Positions 6,747 to 14,455 of a stretch of 64,000 nucleotides of DNA are shown here, one piece after another. Made by a program: the position numbers and the translations under genes. The stretch is from Streptomyces stelliscabiei (GTDB lineage: Bacteria; Actinomycetota; Actinomycetes; Streptomycetales; Streptomycetaceae): positions 7,750,001-7,814,000 of the forward strand of contig NZ_JADBGF010000001.1 in the NCBI RefSeq assembly GCF_014873495.1, read 5' to 3'. Under the pieces are notes generated by a model. It had not been told where the DNA came from. It saw only the letters and a program-made list of their open reading frames with translations, and did not search any database. Within the stretch, counting starts at the first letter, position 1, and each line of letters opens with the position of its first letter.

Positions 6747-8378
6747 ATGTCAAACAGGAGCACTGCAGGTGTGGCCCTCGTAGCCGCCGCCGTACTGACC
6801 CTCGCCGCGGTGGCCCAGCAACTGCTGCTGGCCGCGGGCCTGGGCAGCCTGCTGCCCGGCTGGCAGCCCTGGCCCTTCCTGCTGGGCGCGGCCCCCGCCT
6901 GGTGGCTCGCCCGCCCCCGGTGGCGGCGGGCGGACCCACCCCGGCCGCTGGTGGTGGCGATGCGTGTGCTGCGCCGGATACCGGGCGCGGCATACCTGGT
7001 GGCCGTGCTGGCCCTGACGGCCGGAATCTGGGCAGCACTCCAGGACCACGAGCCTTATCTGGGACACGAGGAGGCCGTGTACGCCAACAAGGCCCGCTCC
7101 TGGGCCGACGGCACCCCCGACGCAGGCTGGGGCCCCTACCGCCCCCTCGGCCTCCCCGTGCTGGGGCGCCTGGCGCTCACCGTCCACGACGACGTGGGCA
7201 GCCTGCGCGCGGTGGCCCTGCTGCTCACGCTCTTCACCCTCACCGCGACCTACGTCGTCGCGGCCCGCTGGACCACGCCCCGCCGCGCCGTGGTGGTCGT
7301 CCTTCTCCTGCTCTCCGGCCTCGGATTCCTGCGCCGCGTCCCGGAGTTCCTCAACGACATCGGCACCGCCGGCCTGCTGCTGATCGTCGTCTTCCTCCTC
7401 ACGCGCGCCCAGGAAGTACGGCGCTCCCACGCCCTGCCCGTCGCAGCCGCCGTGGCGGTGGCCGCCTTCTACCTGCGCTACGGCAGCGTGGGCAACCTCC
7501 TGGCGATAGCTGGGGCCGCGCTGTTCGCCTACGGCCCGCGCGCCTGGCTCGCCCAGGGCCGCCGCCTCGCCGCAGCACTGGCCATCTTTGCCCTCGGCCT
7601 GCTGCCGCACTTCGTCCACGCCGCGCAGGTCACCGGATCCCCGCTCGGCCTGATCCTGTGGGCCGGCTCCCAGGCCAACCGCACATACGTGGGCGACGGC
7701 CTCGCCTACTACCTCGCGATCTTCCCCTACCGCCTGGCCGGAGACCTGGGAGCGGTCGTGATGACCGGCGGACTGCTCCTGGCGGTACGCGCCCTGCGCG
7801 ACGGAGACGGTGGGGCGCGCGCCACACGCCGTGTGTTTCTGGGCTCGACGTCCGTCCTCGTCTTCGTCGTCCTCGGTCTGGTGACGGACGGAGAACCGCG
7901 GTTCGTCTACCTCCCGGTCATACTGCTCACCCTCCTGGGGGTCGAGGCCCTGGCGGAACTGGCCGGGCGCAGGAACAGGGGCCTGCTCGCCGCCGTCGCC
8001 GGACTGGCCGGCCTGACCACCGTCGGCACCGCCCAGATTGTGGCCCACGCAGCGATGCCCGGCCCCGACCGCCTCAGCCGCTCCACCGTCCCGGTCGCCG
8101 AGCGGCTCGCGACGGGCGGCCCCTGCCTCCTGGTCACCGGCTACGAACCGGAGATGGGCTGGTACTCGGGCTGCGACGCGGTCACCTACGCCCAGTACCG
8201 CCGCACGACCCCGCCCCCGGGACACCACACGACCCTGGTCCTCTTCGAGCACGGCCGCCTGCAACCGGACGACGCCGCCCTGGCCCGCCTCATCGGCGAC
8301 CGCGGCACCACCGTGCGCACGACCCCCACGGACGGCGCGCTGGGCACGGCGACAACGATCACACTGACTCCCTCGTGA
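6747..8378 (+). CDS. GT39-like integral membrane glycosyltransferase
   Basis: 543 residues with about ten hydrophobic segments. After the second, the outward loop carries GHEEAVYANKARSW and PYRPLGLPVL, matching the acidic-motif loop of GT-C glycosyltransferases (family 39, PMT/ArnT-like), which transfer sugars from lipid-phosphate donors outside the membrane. A soluble tail of roughly 100 residues follows the last membrane segment (about 460-543). GGAGG lies 11 bases before the ATG. Gene is divergent from the GntR/ABC operon and shares its control region, so joint regulation in envelope maintenance is plausible. Acceptor unknown. Confidence 0.8.
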   Translation: MSNRSTAGVALVAAAVLTLAAVAQQLLLAAGLGSLLPGWQPWPFLLGAAPAWWLARPRWRRADPPRPLVVAMRVLRRIPGAAYLVAVLALTAGIWAALQDHEPYLGHEEAVYANKARSWADGTPDAGWGPYRPLGLPVLGRLALTVHDDVGSLRAVALLLTLFTLTATYVVAARWTTPRRAVVVVLLLLSGLGFLRRVPEFLNDIGTAGLLLIVVFLLTRAQEVRRSHALPVAAAVAVAAFYLRYGSVGNLLAIAGAALFAYGPRAWLAQGRRLAAALAIFALGLLPHFVHAAQVTGSPLGLILWAGSQANRTYVGDGLAYYLAIFPYRLAGDLGAVVMTGGLLLAVRALRDGDGGARATRRVFLGSTSVLVFVVLGLVTDGEPRFVYLPVILLTLLGVEALAELAGRRNRGLLAAVAGLAGLTTVGTAQIVAHAAMPGPDRLSRSTVPVAERLATGGPCLLVTGYEPEMGWYSGCDAVTYAQYRRTTPPPGHHTTLVLFEHGRLQPDDAALARLIGDRGTTVRTTPTDGALGTATTITLTPS

Positions 8379-8582
8379 CGTCGGTGGGGACGGTGGGACC
8401 CCTGCCGTCGTACCCGAGCTTCCTGAGCGAGCAGGCTCTCGAGCCCTGACCGCTCTACTGGGGCCGGCCCGGGGCATCGTCCTGCCGCGAGCGGGGCTGT
8501 ACGGCCTGGTCCAGCTCACACGCTCCACCGTCTCCGGCAGTGGCTGCCCCAGCGCCCAGCCGATCACCATCTCGGCGACCGC
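8379..8582. other. Intergenic remnant upstream of transposase
   Basis: No gene supported. The region contains a minus-strand frame with VAEMVIGWALGQPLPETVER, resembling a protein fragment but not recognised. It runs straight into the transposase frame, so the IS left end and transposase N-terminus have been lost here. Confidence 0.4.
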
Positions 8583-9164
8583 GTGCAGTTTGATGTTGAG
8601 TTACTGTCGGCCCTTGCCCCGCGACTGGACCGCGCCCTGAAGAAAATCGCCCGAAAGGGTGGCGTCTTCGTCCTGCTCGACGGCACCCTCGTCCGCACCC
8701 GCCGACGCACAGGGAACGAGAACCGGCCGAACTATTCGGGCAGGCACAAGGCCCACGGCCTGCTGTTCCTCGCCCTGACCGACGAGACGGGCAACCTGGT
8801 CTGGATCTCGGCGGCGAAGCCGGGGCGCTTCAGCGAGATCACCACCGCCCGCCACAACAGGATCACCACCCACCTGCGGGAGGCCGGTCTGGGCGCTGTG
8901 GCCGATCTCGGCTTCGTCGGCCTGGACGACGACCCCGACGACCCGGTCATCGTCACCGGCCGGCGGGCGACCCGCGGCCATCCGCTCACCGACGCCCAGA
9001 AGGAGGCGAACCGGCTGGTCAGCCGTGAACGAGCGGCGAACGAGCACGGCTTCGCCGACCTGAAGAACTGGCGGATCCTCACCAAGGTCCGCATGAACGC
9101 CCGACACGCGACCACGCTGCTACGGGCGCTCCTCGTGCCGTCGAACGCCGAGGTCCACCGCTGA
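8583..9164 (+). pseudogene. IS5-type (DDE_Tnp_4) transposase, N-terminally truncated
   Basis: 193 residues matching the C-terminal two thirds of HARBI1-like/IS5-family transposases common in Streptomyces. The catalytic segment LLDGTLVRTRRR carries the first Asp, ADLGFVGLDDD the second acidic site, and RERAANEHGFADLKNWRILT the catalytic Glu region. Full-length relatives have about 90 more N-terminal residues (helix-turn-helix), absent here. The apparent GTG start is only the first available codon. Probably inactive. Its downstream end is duplicated as a solo end at 2393. Confidence 0.82.
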
Positions 9165-9275
9165 CGGGCGATCACCTCCTACCGATCACACCTCCGACCG
9201 GCACGAGCATCCCACCCGCGACCCACGCCAGACCCGGGACCTGCAACTTCAGGTTGAAACGCGCTCACTGGGAGA
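9165..9275 (+). repeat. IS5-type element right end
   Basis: Shares GATCACCT.CTACCGATCACAC and the CCGACCGGCACGAGCA block with 2393-2505. The element boundary lies near 9250-9275, where the coding sequence of the disrupted oxidoreductase starts to match its family. Confidence 0.6.
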
Positions 9276-9577
9276 TCAACGGAACGGACGGGGACCTGGT
9301 CATCACCGGCGACACCGGACACCTCCAGGTCGGCGAGTTCAGCATCGCCGGGGCGCACGGATCCGACGCCGAACTCAGCCGCCTCACCGTCCCCGAGCGG
9401 TACTTCGACCCCGCGCTCCAAGGGCTGCGCGGCACCCCCGCATACAACGTCGGCACCGCCTGCGCCCAGATCCAGCGCGACCTGACGGAAGGCGGCTCCG
9501 AGGTGCCCGACTTCGCCCACGCAGCCCGACACCACCGACTCCTCGACCGGATCGAGCGCACGGCGGAGCACGCCTGA
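9254..9577 (+). pseudogene. Gfo/Idh/MocA oxidoreductase, C-terminal fragment
   Basis: About 107 residues including WEINGTDGDLVITGDTGHLQ and RYFDPALQGLRGTPAYNVGT, which I recognise as the C-terminal beta-sheet domain of Gfo/Idh/MocA dehydrogenases of actinomycetes. The Rossmann half is missing; the gene is cut where the IS end begins. The natural stop at 9575-9577 is retained. It shows that the IS inserted into, or recombined with, an older oxidoreductase gene. Confidence 0.72.
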
Positions 9578-9807
9578 CTGGAGTCCTCGGAAGGGGCTTC
9601 GCCACGCGGCGGGCACTCGCGGCAGCGTCGCTCCCGGCGTGGACTATTTACGGGCAAGCGCCCGTGCCGCCGCACTCCCGGGAGCAGGCGACCGGCAGGT
9701 ATTGGTCGGCGTCGCGTCCCCGGGGGCCAGGCCAGGCACGGGCCTGCCTCTGTGCCACGCGACCGGCACGATCCGCCGGCTGCTCCTACGGCGGCGGCCG
9801 GTCGCGG

Positions 9808-10689
9808 TCAGCTGAGGGGGGAGGAGGCCGGCAGGTCCTGGTCGGCAGCCCAGGAAGCGAGGATGCGCAGTCGTTCGTGGGTGGGGGAGCCCGGGGCGGC
9901 GGTCCAGACGGTGAGGTGCTGGTCGGGGTCGGTGTTGGCGGTGAGGGTGTCCCAGTCCAGGACGAGTTCGCCGACGACCGGATGGTTGAGGGTCTTCGTG
10001 CCGACGGTGCGGGCGGCGACGTGGTGTTCGCCCCACCACCGGGCGAACTCCTTGTCGCGCAGGGATAGTTCACCGACCAGTTCGATCAGGCGGGGGTCCT
10101 CGGGATACTTCGCGGCTTCCATCCGCAGCTGGGCAACGGCGATCTGCGCGGAGGTCTTCCAGTCGGCGTACAGGGTGCGCATCGCGGGAGTGGTGAAGAT
10201 GATCCGCGGGTAGTTGCGGTGCTTTTCCGGGACGCGGGAGAAGTCGGTGACCAGAGCGGCGGCCAGCGCGTTCCAGGCCAGGATGTCGCCGCGCCGGCCC
10301 TGCACGATGGCCGGGGTGGCGGTGAGGTCGTCCAGGACACGCTGGAGCTGCGGCTGGACCTTCTGCCGGCCTCGGCGCCGGGCGCGGGTGGTGGTCTTGC
10401 CCGCGAGCTGGAAGAGGTAGCCGCGCTCGTCGTCATCCAGATGGAGCACCCGGGCGAGGACATCCAGCACGGGCGCCGATGCCTGCATGCGGCCCTGTTC
10501 GAGGCGGGTGTAGTAGTCGGTGCTGATGCTGGCGAGCTGGGCGACCTCCTCGCGGCGCAGCCCGGCCACCCGGCGGGGCTTGCCGGTCTCGGGCAGTCCG
10601 ACCGTGCGCGGGCTCAGCTCGGAGCGGCGCTTCTTGAGGAATTCTCCCAGCTCATTGAGGGGGACGTTGGCGGTCATGCTTCCCAGCAT
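9808..10689 (-). CDS. XRE family regulator with MmyB-like domain
   Basis: 293 residues. The helix-turn-helix lies at about 14-80 (RRVAGLRREEVAQLASISTD as its core), then an MmyB-like ligand-binding PAS-type domain at about 110-275 with the typical YPRIIFTTPAMRTLYADW segment. Streptomyces has many of these, frequently divergent from SDR or alcohol dehydrogenase genes, and some bind fatty acids. Start either at ATG 10689 or ATG 10677. A perfect inverted repeat covers both start codons, suggesting autoregulation. Confidence 0.92.
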   Translation of the reverse strand: MLGSMTANVPLNELGEFLKKRRSELSPRTVGLPETGKPRRVAGLRREEVAQLASISTDYYTRLEQGRMQASAPVLDVLARVLHLDDDERGYLFQLAGKTTTRARRRGRQKVQPQLQRVLDDLTATPAIVQGRRGDILAWNALAAALVTDFSRVPEKHRNYPRIIFTTPAMRTLYADWKTSAQIAVAQLRMEAAKYPEDPRLIELVGELSLRDKEFARWWGEHHVAARTVGTKTLNHPVVGELVLDWDTLTANTDPDQHLTVWTAAPGSPTHERLRILASWAADQDLPASSPLS

Positions 10690-10692
10690 GAC
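10673..10692. promoter_or_regulatory. Inverted repeat over the XRE start codons
   Basis: Perfect 8-bp inverted repeat GTCATGCT (10673-10680) / AGCATGAC (10685-10692) with a 4-base centre. It covers the two candidate start codons of the XRE gene, so it could be an operator or an mRNA hairpin limiting initiation. Confidence 0.4.
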
Positions 10693-10725
10693 ACCGATCC
10701 CACCCGGGAAAGGGGGGACAATTTA

Positions 10726-10752
10726 CTCCCAGGATGTTCCCCTCCCAGGATG
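10726..10752. promoter_or_regulatory. Tandem direct repeat, likely regulator sites
   Basis: CTCCCAGGATG occurs twice, at 10726-10736 and 10742-10752, a 16-base period. The pair sits between the divergent XRE gene and the alcohol dehydrogenase and is a good candidate for the binding sites that control the downstream gene series. Confidence 0.5.
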
Positions 10753-10861
10753 AGTTTCTCCGCTTTTCGTGCTTGTTCTCGCGTGTGAGGCTCGAAAGCC
10801 AGCAGCCGATCGAGATCACCGGCTGCGCGCTCACCGATCCCCGCACCGAAGGAAGCACCCC

Positions 10862-11903
10862 ATGCGCGGAGCAGTCATCTACGCCCCCGGCGACGTGCGC
10901 TTCGAGAGCCTCGACGACCCGAAGATCATCAACCCGACCGACGCGATCATTCGCACGGTCGCCACCTGTGTGTGCGGCTCGGACCTGTGGCCCTACCGCG
11001 GTGCGGAACCCATCGGCGACCCGCACCCGATGGGGCACGAGTACGTGGGCATCGTCGAGGAGGTCGGCAGCGAGGTCGCCAACGTCAAGCCGGGCCAGTT
11101 CGTGGTCGGCTCCTTCGCCACCTCGGACAACACCTGCGTGAACTGCCGTAACGGCTGGCAGTCGTCCTGTCTGCACCGCGAGTTCATGAGCACCTGCCAG
11201 GCCGACTACGTGCGCATCCCCAACGCTCACGGGCACCCTCGTCGCCACCGACGAGCACCCGGACGCCGAGTTCGTGCCGAGTCTGCTCGCCGTGTCCGAC
11301 GTGCTGGGCACCGGCTGGTACGCCGCCCTCGCCGCAGAGGTGAAGCCCGGCTCGACGGCCGTGGTCGTCGGTGACGGAGCGGTCGGCCTGTGCGGCGTCA
11401 TCGCCGCCAAGGAACTCGGCGCCGAGCGGATCATCGCCATGAGCCGGCACGAGTCCCGCCAGAGGCTCGCCCTGGAGTTCGGCGCCACCGACATCGTCAG
11501 CGAACGCGGCGACGCAGGCATCGCCCGCGTCAAGGACCTCACCGGCGGCATCGGCGCGGACTCCGTGCTGGAGTGCGTGGGCACCGCCGAGTCCATGCGG
11601 CAGGCCCTGCACTCCACCCGGCCCGGCGGCAACGTCGGCTTCGTCGGTGTACCGCACGACGTGTCGGTTGACGGCGAGGAGCTGTTCTTCTCCCACGTCG
11701 GCCTGCGCGGCGGCCCCGCCCCGGTCCGCCGTTACCTGCCCGACCTGATCGACCGCGTCCTGCCCGACCTGATCGACCGCGTCCTGTCCGGCCGGATCAA
11801 CCCGGGCAAGGTCTTCGACCTCACCCTGCCCCTGGACCAGGTCGCCGAGGGCTACAAGGCCATGGACGAGCGCCGCGCCATCAAGGCGCTCCTCAAGCCC
11901 TGA
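10862..11903 (+). pseudogene. Zinc-dependent alcohol dehydrogenase, frameshifted
   Basis: Medium-chain dehydrogenase with all expected parts: catalytic-zinc Cys (CVCGSD), GHEYVG, a structural-zinc lobe (cysteines around NTCVNCRNGWQSSC) and the Rossmann region VVVGDGAVGLCGVIAAKELG. The frame breaks at GGG 11231-11233: removing one G restores an uninterrupted reading through NAHGTLVATDEHPDAEF to the stop at 11901-11903. A 24-bp in-frame tandem duplication (11736-11783) repeats LPDLIDRV. Total length is 3n+1. Start ATG 10862 has GGAAG 8 bases upstream. Either a decayed allele or a sequencing error. Confidence 0.85.
11736..11783 (+). repeat. 24-bp tandem duplication in alcohol dehydrogenase
   Basis: Two identical 24-bp units (11736-11759, 11760-11783), in frame, each encoding LPDLIDRV. 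Homologues normally have one copy, so this looks like a replication-slippage duplication. Confidence 0.85.
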
Positions 11904-11957
11904 CTCCCACCCCCCTGACCGGCTGCCCCTGTCAAGCGCCACAGAAGTGAGACAAGA

Positions 11958-12911
11958 ATGCCTGGAGCAGACAACTACATCTTCGACTTGGACGAGAACG
12001 TCACCCGCAAGCCGGTGTCGTACGAGAACAGGTACGGGATCACCATCTCCGCGGACCTCTACCAGCCGAAGGACTTCGACGCCTCGCAGGAACACCCCGC
12101 GATCATCGTCGGCGCGCCGTACGGCGGCGTGAAGGAGCAGGGCCCGGGCATCTACGCCCAGAACCTGGCCCGGCGCGGATTCGTGGCCCTCGCCTTCGAC
12201 CCCTCCTACAACGGCTACAGCGGCGGCGACCCGCGACACGTCTCCTCCGCCGACGTCTTCACCGAGGACTTCCATGCGGCCGTCGACTACCTGGGCACCC
12301 GTGACTTCGTGAACCGGGACCGTATCGGCGTCGTCGGCATGTGCGGCAGCGGCGGCTTCGCGCTCAGCGCGGCCCAGGTCGACCGGCGCATCAAGGCGGT
12401 CGCCACGGTCGTCATGTACGACATCGCCCGCATCGCCTCAGAGGGCTGGCAGGGCTCTCTCACCGCGGAGGAGCGAGGCGCCATGCTCGACGCCATCGCC
12501 GAGCAGCGGTACGCGGACTTCGAGGCCAACGCCCCCGCCCTGACCCCGCGCGGCGCGCCCATCGGATTCGACGAGAACACCAACCCGGTCGGCCGTGAGT
12601 TCGGCGAGTTCTACTCCACTCCCCGGGGCTACCACCCGAACTCCATCACCCAGTTCACGCTGACGAGCGGCATGTCGTTGATGAACTTTCCGCTGCTGTC
12701 GAAGATCGAGTGGATCTCGTCGCGACCCATCCTGTTCGTCGTCGGCGAGAACGCCCACTCGCGGTACTTCAGCGAGGACGCCTACGAACTCGCGGCCGAG
12801 CCCAAGGAGTTCTACGCCGTCCCGAACGCCGGCCACGTCGATCTGTACGACAGGACGGACCTGATCCCGTTCGACCAGCTGGAGGAGTTCTTCAGCAAGA
12901 ACCTGGCCTGA
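11958..12911 (+). CDS. Alpha/beta hydrolase with Cys at the nucleophile elbow
   Basis: 317 residues, alpha/beta-hydrolase fold, cytoplasmic (no signal). The nucleophile elbow reads GMCGSGG (127-133), placing Cys129 where serine hydrolases have Ser, as in dienelactone hydrolases and YcjY-like proteins. Upstream oxyanion segment VGAPYGGVKEQGPGIYA; acid and base candidates are near FVVGEN and NAGHVDLYD at the C-terminus. About 50 bp after the broken alcohol dehydrogenase and probably in the same transcript. The substrate is unknown. Confidence 0.88.
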   Translation: MPGADNYIFDLDENVTRKPVSYENRYGITISADLYQPKDFDASQEHPAIIVGAPYGGVKEQGPGIYAQNLARRGFVALAFDPSYNGYSGGDPRHVSSADVFTEDFHAAVDYLGTRDFVNRDRIGVVGMCGSGGFALSAAQVDRRIKAVATVVMYDIARIASEGWQGSLTAEERGAMLDAIAEQRYADFEANAPALTPRGAPIGFDENTNPVGREFGEFYSTPRGYHPNSITQFTLTSGMSLMNFPLLSKIEWISSRPILFVVGENAHSRYFSEDAYELAAEPKEFYAVPNAGHVDLYDRTDLIPFDQLEEFFSKNLA

Positions 12912-13070
12912 TCGCACGCCGCCCTCGCGTACGGCCGCACCGGACGGCGCGGGGCGCACATCGTCCCTGCCTCGGCCCCCTCCCGCCCAGCATCCACACC
13001 GTCGGGCCCGCATCACGGTAGCGCGAATGCGGGCGGGAGCCACCGCCTCACACAAGGAACGACGAACCCC

Positions 13071-13736
13071 ATGACGACCTTCGCTCTCATCGGCGCCGGC
13101 CCGGGACTCGGGCTGGCCACCGCCCGCCGCTTCGGAAGCGCCGGCCACACCGTCGCCCTCATCGCCCGCAACGCCGAGCGTTTGGAGGAGATGACCGCTG
13201 AGCTGGCCCGTGAGGGTATTCAGGCGCGCGGTTTCCCCGCCGACGTCCTCGACATCGAGTCACTGGACGCGGCCCTGTACGCGGCCGCCAAGGACCTTGG
13301 CCCCATCGAGATCCTCCAGTACAGCCCGGTGCCGCGCGCCGACTTCATGAAGCCGGTCCTCGACACCGGCGCCGACGACCTGGACGCGCCGCTCGCCTTC
13401 TCCGTAAAGGGCCCCGTCGCCGCCGTGAACGCCGTCCTGCCCGGCATGCGCGAACTCGGCCGTGGCACCCTGCTGTTCGTCAACGGCTCCAGCGCCGTAC
13501 GCCCCAACCCCGAGGTCGCCGGCACCTCGATCGCCTTCGCCGCCGAAAGCGCCTACGCCCGCATGCTGCACGACACGCTCGCCCCGGAGAACATCCACGC
13601 CGCCCAGCTGATCATCCCGGGCGCCATCCGGTCCGACGCCGAGCACAGCAGCCCCGACGCCCTGGCACAGCGGCTGTACGACATCCACCAGCAGCGGGAC
13701 GGCTTCCGCCACTACTCCGAGCCCCTGCCCGACTAG
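13071..13736 (+). CDS. SDR-family protein lacking the usual YxxxK
   Basis: 221 residues. A Rossmann motif, LIGAGPGLGLATARRF, at 6-21 shows NAD(P) binding of the short-chain dehydrogenase type. The core continues with IARNAERLEEM and LFVNGSSAVRPNP (catalytic-Ser position). Where classical SDRs have YxxxK it reads FAAESAYARML, so the catalytic Lys is absent and the Tyr is displaced. It may be a non-classical reductase or a binding protein. AAGGA precedes the ATG by about 12 bases. Confidence 0.85.
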   Translation: MTTFALIGAGPGLGLATARRFGSAGHTVALIARNAERLEEMTAELAREGIQARGFPADVLDIESLDAALYAAAKDLGPIEILQYSPVPRADFMKPVLDTGADDLDAPLAFSVKGPVAAVNAVLPGMRELGRGTLLFVNGSSAVRPNPEVAGTSIAFAAESAYARMLHDTLAPENIHAAQLIIPGAIRSDAEHSSPDALAQRLYDIHQQRDGFRHYSEPLPD

Positions 13737-13750
13737 CCACAGGACGACCC

Positions 13751-14275
13751 GTGAACCCCCCACCCCGTCGCGCTCTCGCGCGTGTGGTCCCGGCCGCCGC
13801 CCTGCTGCTGGTCGCGACCGCCTGCTCCAACGATTCCTCCTCTTCCTCCTCCTCTCCTTCCGAGCCCGCGTCGCCGCAGGTTTCGACAGCTGCGGCCGCC
13901 ACCACCTCACCCGGCAGGACAACCGCCATGAACATCCGGCTCACGCTCAACGGCCACCACGTCGCCGCCACCCTGAACGACAGCCCCACCGCCCGCGACT
14001 TCGCCGCCCAGCTGCCCCTCACCCTGTCCCTGCGCGACTTCAACCAGGCCGAGAAGATCGCCGACCTGCCGCGAAAGCTGTCCACCTCCGGCGCCCCGGA
14101 AGGCGCCGACCAAGAGGTCGGTGACCTGGCGTACTACGCGCCCTGGAACCAGCTCGCCACCTACTACCGCGATGCCCCCTACGCGGCCGGCCTGGTCCCC
14201 CTCGGGCATATGGCCGACGGCGGCGCCGAGCAGCTCGCCACCGCCGACGAGATCACCATCGAAGCCGCGCCCTGA
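13751..14275 (+). CDS. Cyclophilin-like lipoprotein
   Basis: 174 residues. A basic N-terminus and hydrophobic stretch end in the lipobox-like LLLVATAC, predicting an exported lipoprotein anchored at Cys25. A serine-rich linker (SNDSSSSSSSPSEP) follows, then a domain from about residue 60 to the end (MNIRLTLNGHHVAATLNDSP, PLTLSLRDF, PLGHMADG) that matches the cyclophilin-like beta-barrel family (Cyclophil_like2). Start is GTG 13751, 14 bases after the SDR stop, so likely co-transcribed. Homologues without a signal are common near SDR genes; the secreted form is less usual. Confidence 0.82.
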   Translation: MNPPPRRALARVVPAAALLLVATACSNDSSSSSSSPSEPASPQVSTAAAATTSPGRTTAMNIRLTLNGHHVAATLNDSPTARDFAAQLPLTLSLRDFNQAEKIADLPRKLSTSGAPEGADQEVGDLAYYAPWNQLATYYRDAPYAAGLVPLGHMADGGAEQLATADEITIEAAP

Positions 14276-14315
14276 CCCACGCCACCTCTCGCCGGTCACG
14301 GAGAGCAGCCGAAAG

Positions 14316-14341
14316 AAAGGGGGAGAAGATCCTCCCCTTTT
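14316..14341 (+). terminator. Rho-independent terminator
   Basis: Stem AAAGGGGGAG (14316-14325) and CTCCCCTTTT (14332-14341), one G-U pair, 6-base loop. The 3' arm ends in four Ts. Located 40 bases after the lipoprotein stop. Confidence 0.75.
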
Positions 14342-14455
14342 CGCCCGTTCCGTTCCATGGAACCGTCGAAGACCTGGCTGCGCCGTCCGTCCATCCGCCG
14401 TGACGACTTCAGCCCCCACGATCCGCCGAATTCCACGCAAGGAGAGACCACACGT

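Noticed and set aside
9650..9665. Small hairpin ACGGGC-AAGC-GCCCGT as terminator of the XRE gene or the oxidoreductase tail
   Set aside because: Six-base stem without U-run and far from either stop codon; too weak to call.
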